The position numbers and the translations under genes are program-made. A stretch of DNA of 64,000 nucleotides. Source: VRUE01 sp036271315. GTDB lineage: Bacteria; Actinomycetota; Thermoleophilia; Solirubrobacterales; 70-9. Every line of letters starts with the position of its first letter. Positions within the stretch are counted from its first letter, which is position 1. Positions 42,866-51,187 of this stretch are shown piece by piece. The stretch is from assembly GCA_036271315.1 (NCBI GenBank), contig DATBAV010000011.1:1-64000 (forward strand), in the 5' to 3' direction. The notes under the pieces are model-generated. The model did no database searches and was not told the origin of the DNA. It saw only the letters and a program-made list of their open reading frames with translations.

Positions 42866-44345
42866 TCTTCACTTCGCCCGGCCCGGGCTCAGGCGTGGTG
42901 TCATCGAAGGTTCTCACCCGATCGCGCCCCGATCCCTTGGCCGCGTACATCGCCGCGTCGGCGCGGCCTAGCACCGTTTCGTAGCTGAGTCGCTCGCCGG
43001 CCCCGAAGGGGGCGATGCCGACGCTGGCCGTGATCGGCGGCACCTCCGGCTCGGCGCTCATCCGCTCGCGGATCGCCAGGGTGATCTCGGCGCCGACCTC
43101 TTCGGCCTCGGCTAGCTCGCAGCGCGGCAGCACGATCGCGAACTCGTCGCCGCCGATCCGGGCCAGCACGTCGGTCTCTCGGGCGCGACCGCGCAGCACC
43201 GCGGCGATCTCGGCGAGGACACGGTCGCCGGCGGGATGGCCGAGGGTGTCGTTGACCTGCTTGAAGTGGTCGAGGTCGAGCATCAGCAGCGCCCCGGCGA
43301 CGCCGTAGCGGTGACTGCGCGCCAGCTCCGCCCGCAGGTCCTCCTCGAAGCGGCGCCGGTTCTTCAGCCCGGTGAGCGGGTCCTGGCTGGCTTGCAGCGC
43401 CAGTTCCTGCATCCGTTCGTGGCGGCTCCAGACGAGGACGAGCGCCGCCAGCAGCGCTGCCAGCGACAGCCCGACGATCGCGATCATCACCGCCAGGTCG
43501 ACGCCCGGGCGGCTCGGATCGCGCACGACCAGCAGCCAGGTGCGATCGGCGATGTGGATCGGTGCAACGGCGCTTTCGTCGCGGGGGAGCTGTGGGCCCG
43601 TGACGGTTCTGCCGTGCTCGACGAACGAGGCATCGTCGCGGTTCGGCAGCGCGGTTGTCGCTGCCGCGGCCAGGTCTGGGACCAGGAAGGAGCCGCCGGC
43701 GAAGCCGATCAGCGCGGCGCGGCGCTCGGCCACGGTCCTCGTCGGCGCCCCGTCGCGGAAGACCGGCCGGAAGACGTTGATCCCGGTGCCGCCGACCGGC
43801 AGCCGTAGCACCGGTGTCGCCGCCGGCTTGCCGCTGTCGCGCGCCCGCAGCAGATAGGCCCCGCGCAGCTTGTCCGAGCCGACGTCATAGCCGATTGGCA
43901 CCTGTATCGAGAGTCCTTTTGCGGCGGCAAAGATCAGCGGGAAGTAGTGCGAGCGGTCCCGGGCGCGACGCAGGTTGCCCAGCGGCCCCCGTTCTAGGAT
44001 CGGGAAGCCGTGCGTGCGTTCAAAGCCGGCCCGTTGCGCGGCGGATACCGAGCCGATGAAGGCCGTTGCCCGCAGCGCTCCCGGGCGCAGCAGCGAATCG
44101 GCGACCACGTCGAACTCGTGGTGGCTGAAGTGGCCCTCTGCCTGGTAGAAGGCCGAGGCGCTGGAGAGCTGGCCGACCGAGAGGGCGGCAAGCGCTTCCG
44201 CCTGGTGGGCGGCGCGCATCGCCTCGCCACGCTGCCGTGTCTCGAAGCTGTCGCTTTCGCGGGCGTGGACGACCAGGGCGATCGCGATCGAGCCGATCGC
44301 GATCGCGACGACGACGGCGAAGCCAAGTAGGAAACGCGTGCGCAT
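42843..44345 (-). CDS. CHASE-domain diguanylate cyclase
   Basis: The 500-aa protein makes cyclic di-GMP from two GTP. A membrane helix (about 8-26) and a second one (about 284-305) bracket an extracellular CHASE-like sensor (about 60-250; PILERGPLGNLRRARD, HYFPLIFAA). The GGDEF domain (about 320-480) has an intact active site GGDEF (398-402) and the inhibitory I-site RETD five residues upstream (389-392). It begins 6 nt behind GACAAT, so leaderless. It is the only GGDEF gene in the window and is a candidate source of the ligand for the riboswitch at 29.2 kb. Confidence 0.93.
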   Translation of the reverse strand: MRTRFLLGFAVVVAIAIGSIAIALVVHARESDSFETRQRGEAMRAAHQAEALAALSVGQLSSASAFYQAEGHFSHHEFDVVADSLLRPGALRATAFIGSVSAAQRAGFERTHGFPILERGPLGNLRRARDRSHYFPLIFAAAKGLSIQVPIGYDVGSDKLRGAYLLRARDSGKPAATPVLRLPVGGTGINVFRPVFRDGAPTRTVAERRAALIGFAGGSFLVPDLAAAATTALPNRDDASFVEHGRTVTGPQLPRDESAVAPIHIADRTWLLVVRDPSRPGVDLAVMIAIVGLSLAALLAALVLVWSRHERMQELALQASQDPLTGLKNRRRFEEDLRAELARSHRYGVAGALLMLDLDHFKQVNDTLGHPAGDRVLAEIAAVLRGRARETDVLARIGGDEFAIVLPRCELAEAEEVGAEITLAIRERMSAEPEVPPITASVGIAPFGAGERLSYETVLGRADAAMYAAKGSGRDRVRTFDDTTPEPGPGEVKITVGEPH

Positions 44346-44351
44346 GGATCT

Positions 44352-44357
44352 ATTGTC
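44352..44357 (-). promoter_or_regulatory. Putative -10 box of the diguanylate cyclase gene
   Basis: GACAAT on the minus strand ends 6 nt before the ATG, with no Shine-Dalgarno sequence. Confidence 0.45.
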
Positions 44358-44376
44358 GGCCGCTCACCGGCGGGCC

Positions 44377-45024
44377 TCAATCCACGGGTGCGTTTGCAAG
44401 CGACTCCCAGAGATATAGGGAGGCGAGGCTGCGGTGCGGGCGCCAGGGCTCGCCGATCTCCAGCACCCTCGTCGGGGTCGGCATCTCCTCGAGGCCGTAC
44501 TCGATCTGCACTGCCTTGCGGATGCCGAGGTCGCCGCCGGAGAGGACGTCGGGCCGTTCGAGGTGGAACATCAGGAACATCTCCGCGGTCCAGACGCCGA
44601 GCCCGCGCACGGCGACGATCTCCTCGATCACTTCCTCGTCCTCGAGCTGGTCGAGGCGCTCGAGCTCGAGCTCCCCCGCGATCACGTGCGAGGCGAGATC
44701 GCGGACGTACTCGACCTTGCGACCGGAGAGGCCGGCGCTGCGCAGATCGGATTCCTCGGCTTCGAGCAGCTGCTCGGGCGAGGGCGTGCTGCCGTCGAAG
44801 AGGTCGAGGATGCGGCCGTAGATCGTCCGCGCCGCCTTGGTCGAGAGCTGCTGGCCGACGATCGCCCGCAGCAGCGCCCCATAGGCGTCGTTTGGGCGCT
44901 CCTCTTTGCGGCGGCGCAGCCGCGTCGCCAGGTCGATCTTGCCGAGGCGCTCGATCAGCGCCGCCATCGTCGGGTCGCTGGCAGCGAGCTGTTTGCGCGC
45001 CGCCGCGCTCACCGGCCCTGCCAC
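44377..45024 (-). CDS. DNA-3-methyladenine glycosylase (AlkA/HhH-GPD family)
   Basis: This base-excision repair enzyme removes alkylated purines. The 215-aa protein has the helix-hairpin-helix and Gly-Pro-Asp-like loop: AIVGQQLSTKAARTIYGRI, the hairpin EIVAVRGLGVWTAEMFLM, and the catalytic aspartate in SGGDLGIRKAV. It lacks the N-terminal domain of E. coli AlkA, as many bacterial members do. The GTG start overlaps the end of the enoyl-CoA hydratase gene by 16 nt. Confidence 0.9.
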   Translation of the reverse strand: MAGPVSAAARKQLAASDPTMAALIERLGKIDLATRLRRRKEERPNDAYGALLRAIVGQQLSTKAARTIYGRILDLFDGSTPSPEQLLEAEESDLRSAGLSGRKVEYVRDLASHVIAGELELERLDQLEDEEVIEEIVAVRGLGVWTAEMFLMFHLERPDVLSGGDLGIRKAVQIEYGLEEMPTPTRVLEIGEPWRPHRSLASLYLWESLANAPVD

Positions 45025-45815
45025 TCCGGCTTGCGCTTCTCGGCGAAGGCCTCGATGCCCTCGCGGAAGTCGGCCGAGCTGAAGCAGGACTCGCGCAGGG
45101 CGATCAGGCCGGCCTCCTGTTGCTCGCTCAGTATCGGCGAGGCGGCGAGCAGATCGATCGCGCTCTTGTTGCCGCGCATCGAGAGCGGCGCGTTGCCGGC
45201 GATCTCCGCGGCTAAGGCGACGGAGACCTCCTCGAGGCGCTCGGCGGCGACGACTTCGTTGACGAGGCCGATATCGGCGGCCCGCTCCGCCTCGAAGTTG
45301 CGGCCGGTGAGGAACAGCTCCTTGGTGCGGGCGAGGCCGACCGTGTCGATGAACTTGCGCAGGCCGGTGTGGCTGTAGACGAGGCCGAGCTTGACCGGCG
45401 GCATGCCGAGCTTGGTGCCGGCGGCGGCAATCCGCATGTCGCAGGTCACCGCCAGCTCGAGCCCACCGCCTACACAGGCCCCGTTGATCGCGGCGACGGT
45501 CGGCCAGGGATGGCTGGCGAGGGCCTCCATCGCGGCGTGGAAGGGGTGGGCGACGAGCGCCTCGGCATCGCGCTCGAAGGTCTCCGCCGGGATCGCGGAG
45601 ATGTCGTAGCCGGCCGAGAAGACCGGCGGGGCACCGGTGATCAGCAGGCAGCGGGTCGCGATCCCCTGGTCGAGGCGGGGCAGGGTCTCGGCGATTGCGT
45701 CGAGGATCTCGTGGTCGAGCGCGTTACGGCGCTCGGGGTTGGAGATGCGGAGGCGGACTACCGCCTCGGCCGGGGAGTCGAGGAGCAGCTTGCCGCCGGC
45801 GAGCTGCTCGTTCAT
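45009..45815 (-). CDS. Enoyl-CoA hydratase/isomerase family protein
   Basis: Crotonase-fold enzymes act on acyl-CoA thioesters. The 268-aa product has the oxyanion-hole segments GAPPVFSAGYDISAI and INGACVGGGLELAVTCDMRI and the C-terminal FREGIEAFAEKRKPEW. One of the usual two catalytic glutamates is not obvious (PPVKLGLVYSHTGL region), so isomerase or other activity is possible. A methionine further upstream would extend it through an inverted repeat and is rejected. It probably works in fatty-acid degradation together with the small biotin carrier gene upstream only by location. Confidence 0.87.
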   Translation of the reverse strand: MNEQLAGGKLLLDSPAEAVVRLRISNPERRNALDHEILDAIAETLPRLDQGIATRCLLITGAPPVFSAGYDISAIPAETFERDAEALVAHPFHAAMEALASHPWPTVAAINGACVGGGLELAVTCDMRIAAAGTKLGMPPVKLGLVYSHTGLRKFIDTVGLARTKELFLTGRNFEAERAADIGLVNEVVAAERLEEVSVALAAEIAGNAPLSMRGNKSAIDLLAASPILSEQQEAGLIALRESCFSSADFREGIEAFAEKRKPEWQGR

Positions 45816-45831
45816 CGAACACCGCGTTCCC

Positions 45832-45883
45832 GCGCAAATCGACCCGGAACCGAATACCCGGAAGTCACCGTGTCGATTTGCGC
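45832..45883. repeat. Inverted repeat between biotin-carrier and enoyl-CoA hydratase genes
   Basis: Perfect 12-bp arms (45832-45843 and 45872-45883) flank a 28-nt loop. It begins next to the stop codon of the upstream minus-strand gene. It is the shortest of the six intergenic repeats. Confidence 0.7.
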
Positions 45884-45885
45884 TT

Positions 45886-46095
45886 TCACTCAAGCACTAC
45901 GAGGACGTCGCCTTCACTGACCGACTGACCCTCCTCGCAGCGAATCTCCTTGACGGTGCCGTCGTCTTCGCTCTCGACCGGGATCTCCATCTTCATCGAC
46001 TCGAGGATCACGACCGTGTCCCCGTCCGCGACGGTGTCCCCGACGGCGACCTCGATTTTCCACACGTTGCCGGTGATGTGAGCCTCGATGTTCAT
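45886..46095 (-). CDS. Small biotin/lipoyl carrier protein (BCCP-like)
   Basis: The 69-aa protein is a free-standing biotinyl domain. It begins MNIEAHITGNVWKIEVAVGD and has the biotinylation lysine in VILESMKMEIPV, then SEDDGTVKEIRCEEGQSV. Such short proteins act as mobile carriers for acyl-CoA carboxylases in actinobacteria. No carboxylase subunit is adjacent. It is divergent from a glycosyltransferase gene. The biotin it needs could come from the bioBFD/bioA products encoded nearby. Confidence 0.93.
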   Translation of the reverse strand: MNIEAHITGNVWKIEVAVGDTVADGDTVVILESMKMEIPVESEDDGTVKEIRCEEGQSVSEGDVLVVLE

Positions 46096-46102
46096 GGCGG
46101 GG

Positions 46103-46108
46103 GACAAT
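46103..46108 (+). promoter_or_regulatory. Putative -10 box of the glycosyltransferase gene
   Basis: GACAAT ends 7 nt before the GTG start, with no Shine-Dalgarno sequence. Confidence 0.45.
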
Positions 46109-46115
46109 ATCCGCC

Positions 46116-46793
46116 GTGCCCGACTCCTTGGCGGCAATCGTCGCCGCCCACAACGAGGCCGACCGGATCGGCGAGACGGTCAAGGCCCTGCGCGAGGCGC
46201 TGCCGTCCGCGGTCATCTGGGTTGCCGACGATGCCTCCAGCGACGGCACCGCGGAGGTGGCGATGAGCGCCGGCGCCCGCGTCGTCAGCCGCGGCCGTCC
46301 GCACGGCAAGGGCGGCAACGTCAGCGCCGCAGCCGAGGCGGCGATGAGTGAGGGTGAACCCCCGGCGATTGTCTTGCTCTGCGATGGCGACCTTGGTGTT
46401 TCGGCGGCTCAACTGGTGCCGCTGGTGGAGGCGGTGGAGAAGGGCAATTGCGACCTCGCGGTAGCAGCCTTTGCAAATCGGGTCGGCGGCGGCTTCGGCC
46501 TGGCACTGGGATTCGCCCACTGGGCGATCTGGCGACGCTGCGGCTTCGATGCCGCGGCGCCGATCTCCGGCCAGCGGGCGATGCGCGTCGAGGTGCTGCG
46601 GGCGGCGCTGCCCTTCGCCCGTGGCTACGGCATGGAGATCGGCATGACGGTGGACGCCGTGCGTGCCGGCTACCGAGTCAACGAGTACGAGCTGGATCTG
46701 ACCCACCGCACCACCGGCCGCAGCTTCCGCGGCTTCCTCCATCGCGGCCGCCAGCTCGCCGACTTCGTGAGTGCCTACCGCGCCCGGGCTTAG
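46116..46793 (+). CDS. Glycosyltransferase family 2 protein
   Basis: The 225-aa protein has the GT-A nucleotide-sugar fold: AAIVAAHNEADRIGETVKAL, ADDASSDGTAEVA, GKGGNVSAAAEA and the DGDLG metal-binding motif. It has a Lys-Gly-Gly-Asn feature of dolichyl-phosphate-glucose/mannose-like transferases, but no membrane segment. The acceptor is unknown. The GTG start follows GACAAT by 7 nt, so the mRNA is probably leaderless. A large inverted repeat begins at its stop codon. Confidence 0.88.
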   Translation: MPDSLAAIVAAHNEADRIGETVKALREALPSAVIWVADDASSDGTAEVAMSAGARVVSRGRPHGKGGNVSAAAEAAMSEGEPPAIVLLCDGDLGVSAAQLVPLVEAVEKGNCDLAVAAFANRVGGGFGLALGFAHWAIWRRCGFDAAAPISGQRAMRVEVLRAALPFARGYGMEIGMTVDAVRAGYRVNEYELDLTHRTTGRSFRGFLHRGRQLADFVSAYRARA

Positions 46794-46910
46794 GGCGCAA
46801 TCCCGGTAGGGGTGAAGCGTCTTGTACTTTTTTCGCGCTCTGCTTCGGGCGCCAGCCCACCCACGCAACTTCGAAAAAAGTTAAGCGAAACCCCTACCGG
46901 GATTGCGCCC
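46793..46910. repeat. Nested long inverted repeat between convergent genes
   Basis: The outer arms are perfect over 21 bp (46793-46813 and 46890-46910). Inside is another pair with perfect 10-bp arms, ACTTTTTTCG and CGAAAAAAGT (46826-46835 and 46872-46881). It fills the gap between the glycosyltransferase and amidase genes, whose ends face each other, so it may work as a two-way terminator. The T6/A6 runs inside the inner stem would serve both directions. Confidence 0.85.
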
Positions 46911-46911
46911 C

Positions 46912-48312
46912 TCAACTCGGCCGAGGCCACCCACCTTCGGCCTGCTCAACCTGCCCCGCGAGGGAGAGCAGCGTCGCCTCGTCGTTTTCGCGACCGAGCA
47001 GCTGGGCGCCGATCGGCAGTCCCCCGGAGGTAAATCCGGCGGGGACGCTGATTCCGGGCCAGCCGACTACGTTCCAGGCGAAGGCGAAGGGACAGGTGGC
47101 GCTGGCGGTGTTGCCGGTCTTCCAGTAGCCCTCGCCGTCGAGCGCACCGATGCGAGGGGGCGGCTTCGCTGTGGTCGGGGTGAGGACGACGTCGCAGCGC
47201 TCGAAGACGCGGCCGATCCGGCGCCGCAGGCTGGGCTCGGCGGCGCGGGCGACGCGCAGCGGCACGCCCTGCAGGGCCTTGCCGATGCGGGCGGCGGCAC
47301 GGGTGCGTGGCTCCAGGTTGGAGCGGTCTTCCCCATGGGCGCAGAGCCATTCCTCCACCGCTGCCTCGCCGCGGGCGACGATCGTCGGGCCGACCAGGCC
47401 GTACTCCGGGTCGACGCGGACGATCTCGTGCCCGAGGTCGCTCAGTTGCTCGGCAAAGGACTCGATCGCCGCCCGGTGCTCGGGGTTGACTTTGGCGGGG
47501 ACGCCAAAGGGCGTGGCGAAGGAGATCGCCACGCGCAGGCTGCCGGGCTCACGCGCCGCTGCTTCCGAGAAGGATTCGCTCGGCGCGGGGGGTCGGTGCA
47601 GGTCGGCCGGGACGTTGCCGTGAACCGCGTCGAGCATCAGCGCCGCATCGGCCGTGCTGCGCGCCAGCGGGCCGTAACAGCTGAGCCCGTTGAAGGCCTC
47701 GGGGTCGGGCCAGGTCGAGACGCGCCCACGCTGCGGCTTCAGCCCGACGAGCCCGGTCCAGGCCGCGGGGATGCGGATCGAGCCGGCGCCGTCGGAGCCG
47801 ATCGCCGCCGGGACCACGCCCGCCGCCACCGCCGCCGCGGCGCCGCCGCTGGAGCCGCCCGGCGTGTGGTCGGTGTTCCAGGGGTTGCGGGTGGCGCCGT
47901 GCAGTGGCGTCTCGGTGAAGTGCCAGAGCCCCACCTCCGGCGCGTGGGTCTTGCCGATCGGGATCGCGCCCGCCTCGCGCAGCCGCCGCACCATCTCGGC
48001 ATCGCGCACGGCCGGCCGGCCGCCGCCGCAGCCGAAGGGACTGGTGTGGCCGGCAAGGTGGACGTCGTCCTTGATCGCGACCGGGACGCCGAGCAGCGGC
48101 GCGCTGTCCTCCTCGCCGAGCCGGCGATCGGCCTCCTCGGCCGCCTCCAGTGCTTCCTCGGCGCAGATGACGCGGAAGGCGTTCAGGGTCTCCTGGCTCG
48201 CCTCGGCCTGCTCGAGCGCTGCCTCGACCAGCTCGCGCGATGTGGTCTCCCCGGACCGCAGCAGCAGCACCTGCTCCTGTAGCCCGGCGGGTGAAGTCGT
48301 TGTCGTCGCCAT
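46912..48312 (-). CDS. Amidase signature family hydrolase
   Basis: Amidase-signature enzymes cleave carboxamides with a Ser-cisSer-Lys triad. The 466-aa protein has the lysine in VAIKDDVHLAG, the glycine/serine-rich segment TPGGSSGGAAAAVAAG and the nucleophile region SDGAGSIRIPAA. Similar sequences include GatA and broad amidases, but no gatB or gatC gene is near, so a catabolic amidase is more likely. It starts at an ATG preceded by AAGGA and is divergent from a TetR gene with a shared operator. Confidence 0.93.
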   Translation of the reverse strand: MATTTTSPAGLQEQVLLLRSGETTSRELVEAALEQAEASQETLNAFRVICAEEALEAAEEADRRLGEEDSAPLLGVPVAIKDDVHLAGHTSPFGCGGGRPAVRDAEMVRRLREAGAIPIGKTHAPEVGLWHFTETPLHGATRNPWNTDHTPGGSSGGAAAAVAAGVVPAAIGSDGAGSIRIPAAWTGLVGLKPQRGRVSTWPDPEAFNGLSCYGPLARSTADAALMLDAVHGNVPADLHRPPAPSESFSEAAAREPGSLRVAISFATPFGVPAKVNPEHRAAIESFAEQLSDLGHEIVRVDPEYGLVGPTIVARGEAAVEEWLCAHGEDRSNLEPRTRAAARIGKALQGVPLRVARAAEPSLRRRIGRVFERCDVVLTPTTAKPPPRIGALDGEGYWKTGNTASATCPFAFAWNVVGWPGISVPAGFTSGGLPIGAQLLGRENDEATLLSLAGQVEQAEGGWPRPS

Positions 48313-48339
48313 TCCTTGCCTCCCTCGCCGCTGCCTGTT

Positions 48340-48355
48340 GTTCGTTCGAACGAAC
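48340..48355. promoter_or_regulatory. Palindromic operator between amidase and tetR
   Basis: GTTCGTTCGAACGAAC is a perfect 16-bp palindrome in the 72-bp gap between the divergent genes. It is a likely binding site for the TetR protein encoded beside it, controlling both directions. Confidence 0.7.
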
Positions 48356-48384
48356 GATAAGCGAAAACGGTAGGCTGGCGCTTC

Positions 48385-48954
48385 TTGGCCACCGTCGCGT
48401 CCTCCGATACCCGCGAGCGAATTCTCCGCGCCACGGTCGAGCTGATCGGCGAGGAGGGCGTGCCCGCCGTCACCAACCGTCGCGTCGCCGGTGCCGCCGG
48501 CGTCGCCCTCGGCTCGCTCACGTACCACTTCCCCAGCCAGGTGGACCTGTTGCGCGAGAGCCTGCTGCTCTTCGTCGGCGAAGAGGTCGCGCGCCAGGAG
48601 GAGATAGCGGCGGAGCTGCGCCGTGCCGAACCGAGCATCGAGCAGATCGCGGCCGAAGTCGAGCGGGTGGTCGAGGAGTCAAGCGACCGGATTCAGCAGC
48701 TGGCCGAGATCGAGCTGCACCTGCAGGCGGCCCGCGACCCGGCCCTGCGCGAGGCTTCGCTGCGCTGCTTTCAAGCCTACGAAGGTGTCGCGGCCGCGGC
48801 GCTGGAGATGCTCGAGGTGCCCGAGCCACAGCGCCACGCACGCACGATCGTCGCGCTGATGTACGGGATGGGCCTGCGCCGGCTGGCGACGGGAGAGGAT
48901 GCTTCTGGCGTCGCCGCGGGTCTGCTCACGATCTTCCGCGGAGTCGCTCCCTGA
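48385..48954 (+). CDS. TetR family transcriptional regulator
   Basis: The 189-aa protein has a typical N-terminal HTH: TRERILRATVELIGEEGVPA, with recognition segment NRRVAGAAGVALGSLTYHF, and an all-helical ligand domain. It starts at TTG, 8 nt behind TAGGCT. A palindrome 30 nt upstream lies between it and a divergent amidase gene. Its stop overlaps the start of glycerol kinase, so the regulator and kinase share a transcript and possibly a regulon. Confidence 0.92.
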   Translation: MATVASSDTRERILRATVELIGEEGVPAVTNRRVAGAAGVALGSLTYHFPSQVDLLRESLLLFVGEEVARQEEIAAELRRAEPSIEQIAAEVERVVEESSDRIQQLAEIELHLQAARDPALREASLRCFQAYEGVAAAALEMLEVPEPQRHARTIVALMYGMGLRRLATGEDASGVAAGLLTIFRGVAP

Positions 48955-50423
48955 TCCTGGCGATCGACCAGGGGACGACGGGGACGACCTGCCTCGTCTT
49001 CGACGACGGTGGACGGGTCGCCGGCCGGGCCTACTCCGAGTTCGAGCAGCACTTCCCGCGCCCTGGCTGGGTCGAGCACGACGCCGCCGAAATCTGGCAG
49101 GTGAGCCGCCGGGTCGCCGTCGAGGCGATCGTCGACGCCGGCATCCAGGGGGCCGAGCTCGACGCGATCGGGATCACCAACCAGCGCGAGACCGTCGTTG
49201 CCTGGGATCCCGAGAGCGGCGAGCCGCTGCACCGAGCGCTGGTCTGGCAGGACCGGCGCACTGCAGAGCGCTGCGCGGAGCTGCGCGCCGCCGGTCACGA
49301 AGGGCTCGTGCGCGAGCGCACCGGCCTGGTCATCGACCCTTACTTCTCGGCGACCAAGATCGAGTGGCTGTTGCGCAACGTCGAGGGGATGGAGCGGGCG
49401 GTCTTCGGCACGATCGACTCCTGGCTGCTCTTCAAGCTCACCGGTCGCCACGCAACCGACCAGACCAACGCCTCGCGCACGATGCTCTTCGACATCCGCC
49501 GTCGCGCCTGGGACGAGGAGCTCTGCGACCTGCTCGGCATCGACCCGGCGAGCCTTCCCGAGGCGCTGCCCTCGGCCCACGTCTACGGCACCACCAGTGA
49601 GTTCGGCGGCGAGGTGCCGGTGGCGGGGATCGGCGGCGATCAGCAGGCGGCCCTCTTCGGCCAGGCCTGCCACCACGCCGGTGACGCAAAGAACACCTAC
49701 GGGACCGGCAGCTTCGTCCTGCTCAACACCGGCCCCAAGGCGCCCGAGCCGGTCGAGGGACTGCTGGCGACCGTCGCCTGCGGGACCGACGAGGCCCCGG
49801 CCTACGCGCTCGAGGCCTCGATCTTCGTCACCGGCGCCGCTGTGCAATGGCTGCGCGACGGTCTCGGCCTGATCGAGCGGGCGGAGGAGAGCGAGGCGCT
49901 CGCCGCCTCGCTCGACGGCAACGACGGCGTTTACTTCGTGCCGGCCCTGACCGGCCTCGGCTCGCCGCACTGGGACCCTTACGCGCGTGGCACGATCGTC
50001 GGCCTCACCCGGGGAAGCGGGCGCGCCCACATCGCCCGCGCCGCGCTGGAGGCGATCGCCTTTCAGACCGTGGACGCGGTGCGGGCCCAGGAGGCCGCAG
50101 CCGGCGAGCGGCTGGCGGCGCTCAAGGCCGACGGCGGCGCGGTCGCCAACGGCTGGCTGATGCGGTTCCAGGCCGACCTGCTCGGTTGTCCGGTGGTTGT
50201 TCCCGAGATCGCCGAGACGACCGCACTCGGCGCCGCCTACCTGGCCGGGATCGCAACCGGTCGCTGGAGCCTCGAGCAGGTCGGGGAGATGTGGCGCGAG
50301 GCGGCCCGCTACGAGCCGGCGATGGGAGGGGACGAGCGGGAAACCCTCCTCTCCGAGTGGCACCGGGCGCTCGATCGTGCCAAGGACTGGGCCTCGCCGG
50401 ACTCCGGCAAAGAGGAGCCGTAA
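48951..50423 (+). CDS. glpK: Glycerol kinase
   Basis: GlpK phosphorylates glycerol to glycerol-3-phosphate with ATP. The 490-aa product begins LILAIDQGTTGTTCLVFDDG and contains GITNQRETVVAWD, the DQTNASRTMLFDI segment, GIGGDQQAALFGQ and NTYGTGSFVLLNTGP. Alignment with known GlpK N-termini leaves only one possible start, a CTG that overlaps the tetR stop (CTGA). No ATG, GTG or TTG is available in frame within reach. CTG starts are rare, so this site deserves confirmation. A PlsC gene lies downstream, making glycerolipid synthesis a plausible context. Confidence 0.95.
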   Translation: MILAIDQGTTGTTCLVFDDGGRVAGRAYSEFEQHFPRPGWVEHDAAEIWQVSRRVAVEAIVDAGIQGAELDAIGITNQRETVVAWDPESGEPLHRALVWQDRRTAERCAELRAAGHEGLVRERTGLVIDPYFSATKIEWLLRNVEGMERAVFGTIDSWLLFKLTGRHATDQTNASRTMLFDIRRRAWDEELCDLLGIDPASLPEALPSAHVYGTTSEFGGEVPVAGIGGDQQAALFGQACHHAGDAKNTYGTGSFVLLNTGPKAPEPVEGLLATVACGTDEAPAYALEASIFVTGAAVQWLRDGLGLIERAEESEALAASLDGNDGVYFVPALTGLGSPHWDPYARGTIVGLTRGSGRAHIARAALEAIAFQTVDAVRAQEAAAGERLAALKADGGAVANGWLMRFQADLLGCPVVVPEIAETTALGAAYLAGIATGRWSLEQVGEMWREAARYEPAMGGDERETLLSEWHRALDRAKDWASPDSGKEEP

Positions 50424-50452
50424 CCCTCGCCGCCGGCGGGGGTACCGCGTAG

Positions 50453-50471
50453 CGACGGCCGCAGGCCGTCG
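50453..50471 (+). terminator. Hairpin between glpK and the PlsC-like gene
   Basis: CGACGGCC and GGCCGTCG pair over 8 bp around a 3-nt loop, and the arm ends 5 nt before the downstream ATG. It may be a terminator of glpK or hide the translation start of the next gene. No ribosome binding site is seen there. Confidence 0.45.
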
Positions 50472-50476
50472 TTGCC

Positions 50477-51187
50477 ATGGCCGACATGAAGCCACAGAAC
50501 TACAGGGACGAACGTCCGGCGGAGTACTTCGACCAGTTCCATGCCTCGGCGCGCAAGGGGGTGGGCTGGACCTACACGTTCGTCCGCATCCTCGTCTCGC
50601 TGCCGACGCTGCTGATCTACCGGGTGCGGGCGATCGGCAGGCAGAACGTTCCCAAGTCGGGTCCGCTGGTCCTTGCTCCGAACCACCTAAGCCAGATGGA
50701 CCACTTCTTCTGTGGGCTCTATCTGCGGCGGAAGATCCGCTTCATGGGCAAGTCCCAGCTCTTCGGACCGCCCGTCCTCACCTACGTCTTCAAGCACGGC
50801 GGCGTCTTCCCGATCCGCCGCGGCAACCACGACGAGGAGGCCTTCAAGACCGCCTATACGGTCCTCGACCAGGGCGGGATGCTGCTCGTCTATGCCGAGG
50901 GGGGTCGCCAGCGCAGCGGCGAGCTCGGCGTGGCCCGGCCGGGGATCGGCCGCATCGCCCTGGAGTCCGGGGTGCCGATCGTGCCGGTCGCGATCCACGG
51001 CTCGGCCAAGGTGCGGCGTTGGAAGCGCCTCACCTTTCCCAAGGTCACCGTCCAGTACGGCGAGCCGCTGAGCTTCGATCGCGAGCAGTCGCCGAGCCGC
51101 GAGCGCCAGCAGGAGGTCGCCGAGGAAGTCTTCGCGCGGGTGCGCGAGATGTACGAGGGAATCGCCGCTACTCGTAGCGGGCGCTGA
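50477..51187 (+). CDS. 1-acyl-sn-glycerol-3-phosphate acyltransferase (PlsC family)
   Basis: PlsC-type enzymes acylate lysophosphatidic acid in phospholipid synthesis. The 236-aa protein has the catalytic H-x4-D motif in APNHLSQMDHFF (about 72-77), KHGGVFPIRRGN, and YAEGGRQRSGEL as the third block, with a short hydrophobic region before the active site. It follows glpK by 53 nt, linking glycerol-3-phosphate supply and use. The stop overlaps the end of the converging lactonase gene by 20 nt. Confidence 0.9.
   Translation: MADMKPQNYRDERPAEYFDQFHASARKGVGWTYTFVRILVSLPTLLIYRVRAIGRQNVPKSGPLVLAPNHLSQMDHFFCGLYLRRKIRFMGKSQLFGPPVLTYVFKHGGVFPIRRGNHDEEAFKTAYTVLDQGGMLLVYAEGGRQRSGELGVARPGIGRIALESGVPIVPVAIHGSAKVRRWKRLTFPKVTVQYGEPLSFDREQSPSRERQQEVAEEVFARVREMYEGIAATRSGR

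Noticed and set aside
46912..48312. Amidase-signature protein as GatA of the tRNA amidotransferase.
   Set aside because: No gatB or gatC gene is nearby and the gene shares a divergent operator region with a TetR gene, so a catabolic amidase is more likely.
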